Numbered from the stretch's first letter, positions 1 to 7,743 are shown. The stretch is 64,000 nt of DNA from Butyricimonas sp. Marseille-P3923 (GCF_900184685.1 NZ_FXXL01000007.1:1054001-1118000); one strand, 5' to 3'. The notes: generated by a model not told the origin, from the letters alone. Numbers and translations are program-made.

Positions 1-43
1 CTTTTTCCGCGTTTAATATTTTCTCTACAAATGTACGCAACAT
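1..43 (-). CDS. possible 5' end of a gene running off the left edge
   Basis: An ATG on the minus strand at 41-43 opens a frame (MLRTFVEKILNAEK) that stays open to the window edge. It lies about 85 bp downstream of cutC on the same strand, so it could be the next gene of that unit. Only 14 codons are visible, so no function can be assigned and the call may be wrong. Confidence 0.3.
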   Translation of the reverse strand, partial: MLRTFVEKILNAEK

Positions 44-128
44 CGTCTTCGCTTTTAGTTTACCCTTTTATTTGATTTATGATTTCTTGATTTATGATTG
101 AATGGTTATTTTAATCTAAAATCGTAAA

Positions 129-887
129 TCATAAATCACAGAATCGATTCGCTTCTTTCACCACCGCCTCAACCTTCTTCACGTCGCTGTAATACTGCTC
201 GTATTCCGGCAATCCCGGCACCCCGCCCATCGACACGTCCGGGTTACGGTACACCATCCGGCTATCCCTGCCGCTCTTGCCGCTCAAATGCACGGCATCC
301 ACCCCCGCGTCCAGTAACGAACGTGTATTCGCGGCGTTCACCCCGCTTCCCGCCATGACCTGTACGCGTCCGGCTGCCCGTTTTGTTAACGCTCTTATTT
401 GCTCCAGTCCTTCCGCCACCGTGTTACGCCCTCCCGAGGTCAGCACCCGGTAGCATCCCGCCCGAATCACGTCTTCCAGAGCCTCGTTCAAATCCCGCGT
501 CATGTCTATCGCCCTGTGGAAAGTAACTTTCAACGGGGCGGCAAGCTCCACCAGTTCACGGGTACGTTCCACGTCCACCGTTCCGTCAGCCTTCAAAATT
601 CCCAGCACGACACCGTCCGCGCCGCTCTCCTTCACGTGCCGTATCTCCTCTTTCATCAACTCAAATTCTTGCCCGGAATAAAGAAAGTCCCCGCCTCTCG
701 GGCGAATCATCACGTAAAGTTCTATGGACAACAGTTTCCGTGCCATACGGATTATCCCAGCCGACGGTGTCGTCCCCCCGTCATACATCGCCGCACATAA
801 CTCCACCCGGTCGGCACCTGCCGTTTGGGCATTCACGCACGATTCCAGTGAAAACGTGCAAACCTCAACCTCGATATTTCTCTTCAT
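129..887 (-). CDS. cutC: CutC family protein (copper homeostasis protein CutC)
   Basis: The 252-residue product matches the CutC family over its full length. It starts IEVEVCTFSLES, then has the GADRVELCAAMYDGGTTPS region, the MIRPRGGDF strand, the TFHRAID segment and the late VMAGSGVN motif, as expected for a single-domain TIM barrel. CutC was first linked to copper tolerance in E. coli, but its biochemical role remains unsettled, so a copper function is family knowledge only. There is no signal peptide, so it should be cytoplasmic. A TATATTCG box on the minus strand about 55 bp upstream of the start could be its promoter -7 element. Downstream on the same strand a further gene may begin at the window edge. 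Confidence 0.95.
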   Translation of the reverse strand: MKRNIEVEVCTFSLESCVNAQTAGADRVELCAAMYDGGTTPSAGIIRMARKLLSIELYVMIRPRGGDFLYSGQEFELMKEEIRHVKESGADGVVLGILKADGTVDVERTRELVELAAPLKVTFHRAIDMTRDLNEALEDVIRAGCYRVLTSGGRNTVAEGLEQIRALTKRAAGRVQVMAGSGVNAANTRSLLDAGVDAVHLSGKSGRDSRMVYRNPDVSMGGVPGLPEYEQYYSDVKKVEAVVKEANRFCDL

Positions 888-1007
888 TTCCTTACAATCT
901 TCTTAACGCGAAATCCGTTTCATAACACGAATATAAAGAAATAATCGACAACCTGCAAATAATTCAAGAAATTAGTTCTATCAATTCTGTGATTGAATGA
1001 TTAAAAG

Positions 1008-1112
1008 AGTCGCCTTCGGCGAGTTGCAGGTTGCTTTCCCCGCGTTAGGGGCTGTATCCCAGCACCTCCTCTGTTTATAGAGGAGGTGGACGCGAAGCGG
1101 ACGGAGGAGTTC
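1008..1112. repeat. intergenic repeat, half-element plus GAGGAG hairpin
   Basis: The left half starts AGTCGCCTTCGGCGAGTT and resembles the arm of the long hairpin at 6831-7026. The right half is the hairpin at 1063-1088 (CACCTCCTCT, 6-nt loop, AGAGGAGGTG) followed by a tail ending GACGGAGGAGTT. Other copies of the hairpin-plus-tail lie at 11471-11522, 15381-15430 and 25226-25275. No reading frame is convincing. Confidence 0.7.
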
Positions 1113-1129
1113 AATCTAAAATCTAAAAT

Positions 1130-1816
1130 TTAAAATCTAAAATCAAAATACTCGTTCGGCGAGAACCCGTCGTTATCCGCCGTGCCGAAGAAAGGGTACA
1201 AGTGGTACGCGTCACCGCCCGGCAGCGTAAACTCCGCCCAACCGCCGGCACGGATGCTCGCCAGCGGGGGATTGCCCGGCAGGAGGACGAGCGGCACGAC
1301 GCGTTGCAGCGAGGCGGGATACAGTTCCTGCACGAAAATCACGTGCAACAAATCCGTCGGGCGTGCCGTCGGGACGTTCCGGTCGTCTTTCCACCACAGA
1401 TTCACCGTCGAGCCGGAAGTCATCATCGTCATCACCGGGGGCAACGACAGTCGCCCCACGCTCGCCTTGAAATGCCGGAAATCCGTGATTTTCCCGTCCA
1501 GCCCCAAGCACCCGGCGTTCACCCGCTGGCGGAAATTATCGTACGACATCCCCGTGATCCCGAGGTCGCGGAAACCGCACTTCCACACCGGCAGCTCCTC
1601 GTACACGTCCTTCACGTGTGTCGCGTGCACGCGGTTGCCGGAAAAATTCGTCGTGCTCCTCGCCCGCCCCTCCGTCATCACCCAGTTGTCGCCCGAGCAT
1701 TCCGGACGCTTCGACAGGCAGCAACGCAACTTCCCGTTTTGCATGAAAAACGTGTAACCGCCCACCCGTATCCTGTCTACTTGCCCCGCCAAAAGGGGCG
1801 CGAATCGTGCATCCAT
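1130..1816 (-). CDS. DUF6266-like protein of unknown function
   Basis: The 228-residue protein has no signal peptide or membrane segment. Its layout resembles the DUF6266-like product at 5515-6743. An N-terminal stretch has spaced glycines and GK (GQVDRIRVGGYTFFMQNGK), then comes a conserved middle, and last a beta-rich unit with the pattern D-L-hydrophobic, AEFTLP, YHLYPF and SPNEYF. DUF6266 is a Bacteroidota family without established function, and the assignment rests on pattern similarity only. Base composition is distinctly GC-rich compared with the core genes. It is on the same strand as the fimbrillin-type operon and follows it by about 190 bp, so it could be the operon's distal gene, although the gap is larger than those inside the operon. 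Confidence 0.6.
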   Translation of the reverse strand: MDARFAPLLAGQVDRIRVGGYTFFMQNGKLRCCLSKRPECSGDNWVMTEGRARSTTNFSGNRVHATHVKDVYEELPVWKCGFRDLGITGMSYDNFRQRVNAGCLGLDGKITDFRHFKASVGRLSLPPVMTMMTSGSTVNLWWKDDRNVPTARPTDLLHVIFVQELYPASLQRVVPLVLLPGNPPLASIRAGGWAEFTLPGGDAYHLYPFFGTADNDGFSPNEYFDFRF

Positions 1817-2007
1817 GATAATAAAATTTTAGTCGCCCGCGGGCGAGTACCTGTAATCTAAACTGCCGGATAAACGTGCTGCCGACTACACCCGGGCATT
1901 GACGCACGGGTGTCCACGTGATAGGAACGGGCAAGTCAACCCGCTCGCCCCCTCCCCGTGCATCTCCTTGTTTCGGTTCGCTATCGGCGATATGTCTGAA
2001 TGGCGCA

Positions 2008-3078
2008 TTAATTGTTCAAATCCTTACTTCCGTCCGTCCATCCTCCTTCATCACAGGTTACATCAACATTGACCGTCGTCCCGGTAAGGTCTTCCTGCAC
2101 GAACGAGCCGGAGAGGGTATATATATAATTTGCACGGCAAGGAATTTTACTTGAGGCTATTTGGGCATCTGTATATTTCTTGCCATTATCATTCGCTGTA
2201 AAATTAAATTTCATAGTATACGTGGATAACGTTCCTTCAGATTTCCCCGCAAAAGAATAGAAAGAAAAGAGTTGTTTCTCAGAAGAATTTAATATATTGA
2301 TAGCCTTACTACCTATACTACCTCCATCGTACTGGCCGAAATCTGTAGTCTTCTCTTTATACACATTGTATCGATAGTAATATCTAATGGTTTTTATATT
2401 TACCTTTGAAATTTCTGATAAATCGGCAGTTTTTTCTTTGAGTATATATTTGCATAACGGACGCTTCAGAGTGACTTGGTCAAGGGATACAATATCGTTT
2501 TTTTTCGTAAATGCAACCTTGCTACAAAAAGCCTCAAGCGTACCATTGTAAAATCCCTCTTTACTAGACAGCGTCTTTATCTCTACCCCTTGTAAACCTT
2601 CTTTTGATGCCCGACTACCATTTGTTGTAAATTCTTTATCCTCATATCCTTGGAAGGAAACGCTGAAGGTATTTTCGCCACTACCTCCCGTTATCGTCTT
2701 ATCACTCGTTGAGCCGCCTGCGGCAATATAATCCGCCCAGAAAAGGATGACATAATCACCTTGCTGTTCTACGTCGAAAGTGAATTTGTTTGCATCGGCG
2801 CCTACCTGCTCGGTGCGGGCAATCAGTTTTTTCGTCGTTGGATTCGCGGGGTTGGTCGTCTTATCCTCTTCCCACAGTTCGGCGATGTACCTCAACTGCT
2901 GATTGGATTCCACCCTTGCGCGCGGTTGCGTAAAATCCGCGGACGGAGCTACCGTCACGGTTACTTCATTTCCCTTTCGCGGAACGTTCGCCGCTTCTTC
3001 CATTTCCGTCTGGCTGCACGAAGCTAACAGCCCTGCCAGAGCCATCGCGCCTAATAAAAAATTCTGTTTCATTTTCAT
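2008..3078 (-). CDS. fimbrillin-like lipoprotein (DUF6562-type)
   Basis: The 356-residue product has a type II signal peptide (KMKQNFLLGAMALAGLLASC, lipobox LASC). The mature part carries an N-terminal beta-sandwich pattern typical of Bacteroidales fimbrillin-superfamily proteins. The elements seen are a conserved Arg-rich cleavage-like stretch (PRARVE), the RYIAELWEE strand, the hydrophobic VILFWADYIA strand and a late RPLCKYIL strand. The product should be exported, lipidated and displayed on the surface, possibly as a structural or anchoring fimbrial subunit. It is the last gene of a three-gene operon, 20 bp after the Mfa2-like gene. The protein at 63162 occupies the same place in the mirrored operon. 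DUF6562 versus generic fimbrillin-like cannot be decided without a profile search. Confidence 0.75.
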   Translation of the reverse strand: MKMKQNFLLGAMALAGLLASCSQTEMEEAANVPRKGNEVTVTVAPSADFTQPRARVESNQQLRYIAELWEEDKTTNPANPTTKKLIARTEQVGADANKFTFDVEQQGDYVILFWADYIAAGGSTSDKTITGGSGENTFSVSFQGYEDKEFTTNGSRASKEGLQGVEIKTLSSKEGFYNGTLEAFCSKVAFTKKNDIVSLDQVTLKRPLCKYILKEKTADLSEISKVNIKTIRYYYRYNVYKEKTTDFGQYDGGSIGSKAINILNSSEKQLFSFYSFAGKSEGTLSTYTMKFNFTANDNGKKYTDAQIASSKIPCRANYIYTLSGSFVQEDLTGTTVNVDVTCDEGGWTDGSKDLNN

Positions 3079-3098
3079 TGTCTTATATTTAATTTGGT

Positions 3099-4118
3099 CT
3101 ATAAATTATCCATGTCTATTTCTACCTCGCCGTCCCATTCGGTGTCGATTTCTACTCCTCCCTTCATTTCACTCGTGAGGAACGCTCCTTTCAGGGTAGT
3201 GAGGTGTCCTCTCCGGTAGGGCACGTCGATGCCGGACACGCGCGACACCCGATTTCCCCGGCTGTCCCGTATTTCCATGGTAAGCAGTACGGATGATTCG
3301 CCGCCATTGGCAAAAATGAAATCCGAACCGACCGGATGGAGCGTTTCCCCTTCTTCGGGCAAAGCGAGCGGCAAGGTGAAGGAGATTTCGGGCCACGATT
3401 CACAAGGTTTGCCTGCCAGCACATCGAACACGGCAGGAATGTAAAAACTGTAACTGAACGTGACCGTGTAACTTTCGCCTTGGGCACGCTGCTGTGCCGT
3501 TCTTTCAAGAAATTCCGCGACGTCCGTGGCTATCAACTCGTACTTCGCCAGCGGGCGCGCCATCTCCACTTTCACCTGAACCTTCGCGTTCCACTTGTCG
3601 CGGTATTGCCGCAAGTCGAGGGCGGTGGTGCCGTAGAGGCAATCGCGATACGGGGTGCTACCCGTGTAGGGGTCGCGGCAGGCGACGCGTTGCAAGTCCC
3701 CGGTGTCGTAATAGAGGTCGTCCGTCGTGCCAGCCGCCACGTGGTCCGTCCACACGGCGAGGGTGTATTCCACGGCGTGCAGTTTCAGCCGGACGGGCAG
3801 CGTGATTTTCCCGTCGCCGTCGTCTTCGGCATCATCCATCACCGTCACCTGCCGGGATTCCGGCTTGCCGCCGCGCCACGCCTCGACGATGAAGCGGCGG
3901 CGGTATCCCGTCGGCTCCCCGCCGCGGGCATTCTTCCCCGTGACGATTTCCAGCGGGACAAGCTCCATATCGAGCGTCACTTCGGTATTGACTTCAACGA
4001 GCGTGGGGTCAACGCCCTCTTCGCCGTCTTCCGTCATGGACGGGTAGTCGTGTACACAACCGGCAAGGACGATTGTCAGCACAAGGGCGATAAATCCTAT
4101 CGTGTATTTCCGTTTCAT
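3099..4118 (-). CDS. FimB/Mfa2-like fimbrial lipoprotein
   Basis: The 339-residue protein starts with a lipoprotein signal (lipobox VLAGC). The acidic segment DGEEGVDPTLVEVN follows, matching the VDPTL pattern near the N-terminus of Mfa2/FimB-type anchor proteins. Later elements are RRFIVEAWRGG, LHAVEYTLAVWTDHV, a Y-D-T-G-D-L segment and ARPLAKYELIATDV, all shared in order with the product at 61998-63041. In Porphyromonas gingivalis Mfa2 anchors and limits the length of the short fimbria; here that role is inferred from family resemblance. The gene lies 7 bp after the DUF3575 gene and 20 bp before the fimbrillin-like gene, so the three are probably co-transcribed. Its coding DNA is more GC-rich than the paralog on the right. 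Confidence 0.75.
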   Translation of the reverse strand: MKRKYTIGFIALVLTIVLAGCVHDYPSMTEDGEEGVDPTLVEVNTEVTLDMELVPLEIVTGKNARGGEPTGYRRRFIVEAWRGGKPESRQVTVMDDAEDDGDGKITLPVRLKLHAVEYTLAVWTDHVAAGTTDDLYYDTGDLQRVACRDPYTGSTPYRDCLYGTTALDLRQYRDKWNAKVQVKVEMARPLAKYELIATDVAEFLERTAQQRAQGESYTVTFSYSFYIPAVFDVLAGKPCESWPEISFTLPLALPEEGETLHPVGSDFIFANGGESSVLLTMEIRDSRGNRVSRVSGIDVPYRRGHLTTLKGAFLTSEMKGGVEIDTEWDGEVEIDMDNL

Positions 4119-4124
4119 AAGCCG

Positions 4125-4810
4125 TTACTTTTTAAGGTTAAAGCGATAGACCACCGACACCCCTAAGCGGGTGATGCCCCAGTAATTCTTCGTCCGGGTA
4201 TCTATCCGCGCGCCGTTATCTATATTATAATAGGTATCGTGCTTCATGTTGGCATACCCCGCTCCCAGCGTGAACTCACCCGCCCAGCGTCCGCCGAACG
4301 GCAACAGGTAGCCGTAGCTTATACCCGCACCAAGGAGCGGACGGCCAGCGTCTTGGTAACGGTCGCGCTTCCACTTCACGTTGAACCATCCCACGTGAGC
4401 GTGCATGCCGAAGAAATGCCCTTCACCCGGTGTCGCGAGCCAGTAACGTGCCTCGGGCTGGATGGCAAAGGTTTTGACAGCGTGCTTCCCGCCCGCGTGC
4501 CACGGGCTCCACGCCACGGGCAATTCCACCGACCATCGCCGTCCTACCCGCACTTCCGCGGCGATGTTCATCACCGCCCACGCCCACGCCACCGCGTTGG
4601 TCTTCACCGCGACGAACGACGCCCGTACGCCGCCAGAGATTCCCGCCACCCGCGTTCCCGCCGGATTTCCAGTGCCTCGAGATTCCTCACCCGTTCCGCC
4701 CAAGCGGCATCCGTTACCGCGGTGTCCGCGACTGCCGTTCCCGACGTCCCCCCGCGAGAATACGCCAGAAACGGGAAGAGTAACAAGAGTGTTATGGTTA
4801 TTGTTTTCAT
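4125..4810 (-). CDS. DUF3575 outer-membrane-type protein, apparently frameshifted
   Basis: The intact gene must be read in two frames. An ATG at 4810 opens a frame with a signal peptide (MKTITITLLLLFPFLAYS) and a charged helix up to LAAYGR, which stops at 4604. The DUF3575 domain follows in the overlapping frame, from about RASFVAVKTNAVAW to the stop at 4125. The switch near 4620-4630 is a -1 shift, so one base looks missing. The domain frame alone has only a TTG start at 4703 and no signal. The domain aligns well with the C-terminal half of the product at 60785 (SFVAVKTNAV versus QWAIKTNVVY, FAIQPEARYW, GAGISYGYLLPF, NYWGITRLGVSVVYRF), but this copy lacks that protein's OmpA-like N-terminal region. 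DUF3575 proteins are commonly encoded beside Mfa-type fimbrial genes and are predicted outer-membrane barrels. Sequence error or a real inactivating mutation are both possible; no slippery heptamer is present. Confidence 0.7.
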
Positions 4811-4826
4811 ACGCGTGCCGATTTCT

Positions 4827-4990
4827 ATTATTAAATCATCGTTTAATGATACGATAAATCGAGAATTTGTCACGAGTGATGTCATTCCCGTAACTAATTG
4901 TGTATTAAAATCAACTAAAATTAGGCTATATGGTTGTATTTTCGAAAAATGTTAATATATTTGTGTATCATTAAACGATCGTTTAATAAT
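4827..4990. promoter_or_regulatory. putative invertible promoter (inverton), OFF orientation
   Basis: Inverted repeats of 26 bp at 4827-4852 and 4965-4990 match at 24 of 26 positions; the two mismatches are adjacent (TC versus CG in the core ATTAAA-NN-ATCGTTTA). They bound a 112-bp segment. Inside it, on the plus strand, lie TTG at 4934-4936, a 19-nt spacer and TATATTTG at 4956-4963, a full match to the Bacteroidota promoter consensus. It reads away from the operon that starts at 4810. Inversion would point it at that gene with a leader of about 40 nt. The region is homologous to 60609-60775. Confidence 0.75.
4864..4886. promoter_or_regulatory. conserved block inside the inverton, candidate regulator site
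   Basis: The block contains TGTCA twice with 12-bp spacing (TGTCACGAGTGATGTCA). It is identical, in the same position relative to the operon, in the homologous region at 60714-60736, while surrounding bases have diverged. It may be a protein-binding site; nothing shows which protein. Confidence 0.4.
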
Positions 4991-5087
4991 TTCCCCGCCA
5001 CGAACACAACTTCCAACAATACACCATCTTTGGATGCCTCTCGCGTCCTCCTTGAAGCCTTCTTTTTTATTAACACTTTTTCACCCA

Positions 5088-5153
5088 TCAATAACCTACT
5101 GATGACCTAAGTATATCAAGTCATCAGCAAGTGATCAGCAGATGATCATCAGG
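5088..5153. repeat. array of six 11-bp units
   Basis: Read in steps of 11 from 5088 the units are TCAATAACCTA, CTGATGACCTA, AGTATATCAAG, TCATCAGCAAG, TGATCAGCAGA and TGATCATCAGG. Neighbouring units resemble each other and drift along the array. It is not coding, as stops occur in the frames checked. The rest of the 524-bp gap 4991-5514 holds AT-rich DNA and the repeat pair listed next, with no gene seen. Confidence 0.6.
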
Positions 5154-5316
5154 TGACCTCCAAAAAGAGCCCCCGGGGAGGCGAGGGAAATACAATATAA
5201 AACCAATGTGTATCAGCAATATACTAATGTTAATATTTTAACAGAATGTGGATAAAAAAGATAGAGTCGAGAGATGTTTCCTGCCGGACAATGAAAACGT
5301 GTAATTATTTTTAACA

Positions 5317-5407
5317 TTCAATATTGTAATATTTGTTGGATTAATTAAAATTAATTTAAAATTAATTCGTTTTTTTCTTGTTTTCTATTTTTCAATATTG
5401 TAATATT
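5317..5407. repeat. 17-bp direct repeat pair upstream of the DUF6266-like gene
   Basis: TTCAATATTGTAATATT occurs identically at 5317-5333 and 5391-5407, 74 bp apart, within very AT-rich DNA about 110-200 bp before the gene at 5515. Each copy is itself nearly palindromic. It could be an operator pair or a relic of duplication. Confidence 0.5.
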
Positions 5408-5514
5408 GCAGAATCAACGACGGGACAATCCCGCCGCGAGGATAGGCACTTACATCCCCCGCCGGCAGACGCCGGGATGACCGAACAAAAAAACTACTAT
5501 TAAAAATTACAACT

Positions 5515-6743
5515 ATGGCAGACTTCAAATCCGTCATCGCCCTCGAGATGAGCGGCACCATCGGCGACAAGACCATCCGCACGCTACCGAGCGGTAAAAT
5601 GAGTATCAACCAGAAAGCGGCTTCCCCCACCTTCGACGACAAGGAAGTGGAAGAGGCACGCGACCTACGAATCAAGGGATTCGGCGCCGCCGGGCATATC
5701 GCCCCGCTCGTGACCGACGTCACTCGCCTCGGGCTGCCCGGGCGGAAACGGGGTGAAACGCCCTCCACGCGATTCATGCAAGAGAACGCCAAAACCCTCT
5801 GCGACGCCGTGCGCGACGAGCGGGGAGAACTGCAACGCGTGTACGACTTCCGGGAAATGGTGCTCGCCACGGGCAACATCAAACCCGTCGCCATCACCGC
5901 CACCATCGACGCGGAAACGAACAAGATAGTGTTCGAGCAAACCGCCGACACGACACCGTCGAGCGGCACGCATCACCCGGACGACATGGCGTACGGCTAC
6001 GTGTTCGACGGCACCAACGAGGAAGGAGAACTCGTACCGCTCCGCGCCCGTTCCGAGTCGGGCTCCACCTCGTTCGCCATCCCCGCCGGGTGGGACAAGA
6101 CGAACTTGTTCATCTACACGCTCGTGAAATTCCACGAGGGCAAAAAATCGTCGGCAAGCACCTGCATCTACCCACCCGCCGCCGTGCGCGACGCCCTCGT
6201 CCGCGTCACCGTGGACGAGAGGGAGATTCCCTCCGCCACCGGGCAAGACAACGACGCCCCCGCCCGCCGCGAGGTCACCGTCCACCTCGTGAAGACCGCC
6301 CAGAAACGGGAAACTCCCAACATCACCCCCCGCGACGACGTGTACGCCGTCATCATCAACACCGCCAACGACCGCGTGAAGCTACACCCCCTCGGCAAAC
6401 GAGGCAAAAGGGGCAATTTCAGGGTAACCCTGCCCGAGGGATGGGAGGCTGCCGACCTGCTCGTGTACACGGTCGCCGTGCTCCACGACCTGTCGCGGGT
6501 ATCCGTGCCCCGCTGCCATAACGCCCCGGGCGGCGCCGACATCCCCGACGTGACCGTCACGCGCGACAAGACCGCCCTCGCGTGCGTTCCATCGACCTCG
6601 TGCCGCTACACGGGAGCCACGCCGACACACCCGCCGCGTTCACGCCCCCCGCGGAATCGTTGAAACGCTTCCGCTTCCTCTACGCCATCGCCGTCACCGG
6701 CGAGGGAAAGAGCGGGACGAAACAGTTGGCAATTGAAAGTTGA
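5515..6743 (+). CDS. DUF6266-like protein with three repeat units, frameshifted near the 3' end
   Basis: The continuous frame 5515-6663 encodes 382 residues. An N-terminal conserved part (SGTIGDKTIRTLPSGK) is followed by a middle section and two related beta-rich repeats, about residues 160-212 (YGYVFDG to LFIYTLVKF) and 277-335 (YAVIINT to LLVYTVAVLHD). A third repeat continues only in another frame: from about 6585 it reads RSIDLVPLHGSH and later LKRFRFLYAIAV, ending at a TGA at 6741-6743. The continuous frame instead ends in a Pro/Arg-rich tail unlike the repeats. A single missing base near 6583-6590 would explain this. There is no signal peptide. The gene is very GC-rich, as is the related gene at 1130-1816. 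Function is unknown. The promoter in the inverton at 4827-4990, as presently oriented, points toward this gene about 550 bp away. Confidence 0.65.
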
Positions 6744-6830
6744 AAATTGAAAATTGAAAATTGAAAATTGGAAAAAGGGGAGGGAGATTTTTGATTTTAG
6801 ATTTTAGATTTTAAATTGAATGATTAAAAG

Positions 6831-7026
6831 AGTCGCCTTCGGCGAGTTACAGGTTGCATTTGCCCTTGGCAAGTTGCAGGTTAATTTACTTGTATTAGGG
6901 GCTGTAACTAGCTCTCCCTCTGTTTATAGAGGAGGAGCTGGAATACAGTCCCTAACGCGGGGGAAGCAACCTGTAACTTGCCGAGGGCAAATGCAACCTG
7001 TAACTTGCAACTCGCCAAAGGCGACT
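6831..7026. repeat. 196-bp long-hairpin (MITE-like) intergenic element
   Basis: The outer arms AGTCGCCTTCGGCGAGTT (6831-6848) and its near-complement at 7009-7026 pair at 17 of 18 positions. Pairing continues inward for about 52 bp, with one 7-nt gap. The centre contains the shared CCCTCTGTTTATAGAGG core and a further pairing segment (GGGGCTGTA with TACAGTCCC). The element fills most of the 323-bp gap before lipB. No transposase is nearby and no gene is seen in it. Confidence 0.7.
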
Positions 7027-7066
7027 AAAAATCACAAATCTAAAATTCCTCAATCGCCGAAGGCGA

Positions 7067-7738
7067 CTAAAATTCCATCCCGAATAATTCCACGAAATAC
7101 CGTTTCACGGCGTCTTTCACCTCTTGCATCGGCACGTCGTGTCCCAGCTCTTTAGCGATGGACGTCACCCCCTTGTCAACGAAACCGCACGGATTGATAT
7201 AATTGAAATAGTTCAAATCGGTGTTCACGTTCAGCGCGAAACCGTGCATGGTCACGTAACGGGAGCACTTTATCCCGATGGCACATATCTTGCGGGCACG
7301 GGGCGTACCCGTGTCAATCCACACGCCCGTGGCTCCCGCCAGCCGTTCCCCGCGGATGCCGTATTCCCCGATGACACGGATCACGACCTCTTCCAGACGC
7401 TCCACGTAGTCTTTCACCCCCACCCCGAAATTAGCCATGTCCACGATCGGGTACACGACCAGTTGTCCCGGACCGTGATACGTGATGTCGCCGCCCCGGT
7501 TTACCTTCACGAACTCGGCATGCGCCGCCTGCAACTGTATCGCGCCGATCAGCATATTCGCCTCGTTTCCGCTTTTCCCGAGCGTGTACACGTGGTTATG
7601 CTCCACGAAAAGCAAGTAGTTTTCCGTTTCCTCCCCCCGCAACTTCGCGGCAATCACCCGCTCGTGCAATTCTTCCTGCTTCTTCCATACCGGCATGTAA
7701 CTTGCCGTACCCAAGTCAAAAAACTTTGTCTTTTTCAT
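7067..7738 (-). CDS. lipB: octanoyltransferase LipB
   Basis: The product (223 residues) transfers the octanoyl group from acyl carrier protein to lipoyl domains, the first step of lipoate synthesis. It shows the family signature RGGDITYHGPGQL from residue 81, the predicted catalytic Lys150 (RARKICAIGIK) and Cys184 (INPCGFVDKGVTSI). Length is normal and there is no export signal, so it is cytoplasmic. It lies just after lipA on the same strand, the two steps of one pathway, separated by about 100 bp of tandem 9-bp repeats. Confidence 0.97.
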   Translation of the reverse strand: MKKTKFFDLGTASYMPVWKKQEELHERVIAAKLRGEETENYLLFVEHNHVYTLGKSGNEANMLIGAIQLQAAHAEFVKVNRGGDITYHGPGQLVVYPIVDMANFGVGVKDYVERLEEVVIRVIGEYGIRGERLAGATGVWIDTGTPRARKICAIGIKCSRYVTMHGFALNVNTDLNYFNYINPCGFVDKGVTSIAKELGHDVPMQEVKDAVKRYFVELFGMEF

Positions 7739-7743
7739 GTTCA

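Noticed and set aside
399-800. Open frame of 133 codons on the plus strand
   Set aside because: It lies entirely opposite cutC, whose protein is clearly conserved; the product has no recognisable features.
4827-4990. Reading the ATTAAACGATCGTTTAAT sites simply as TetR-type operators
   Set aside because: Not excluded, but two inverted copies enclosing a backward-facing consensus promoter, repeated at 60609-60775, fit an invertible segment better; no TetR gene is in the window.
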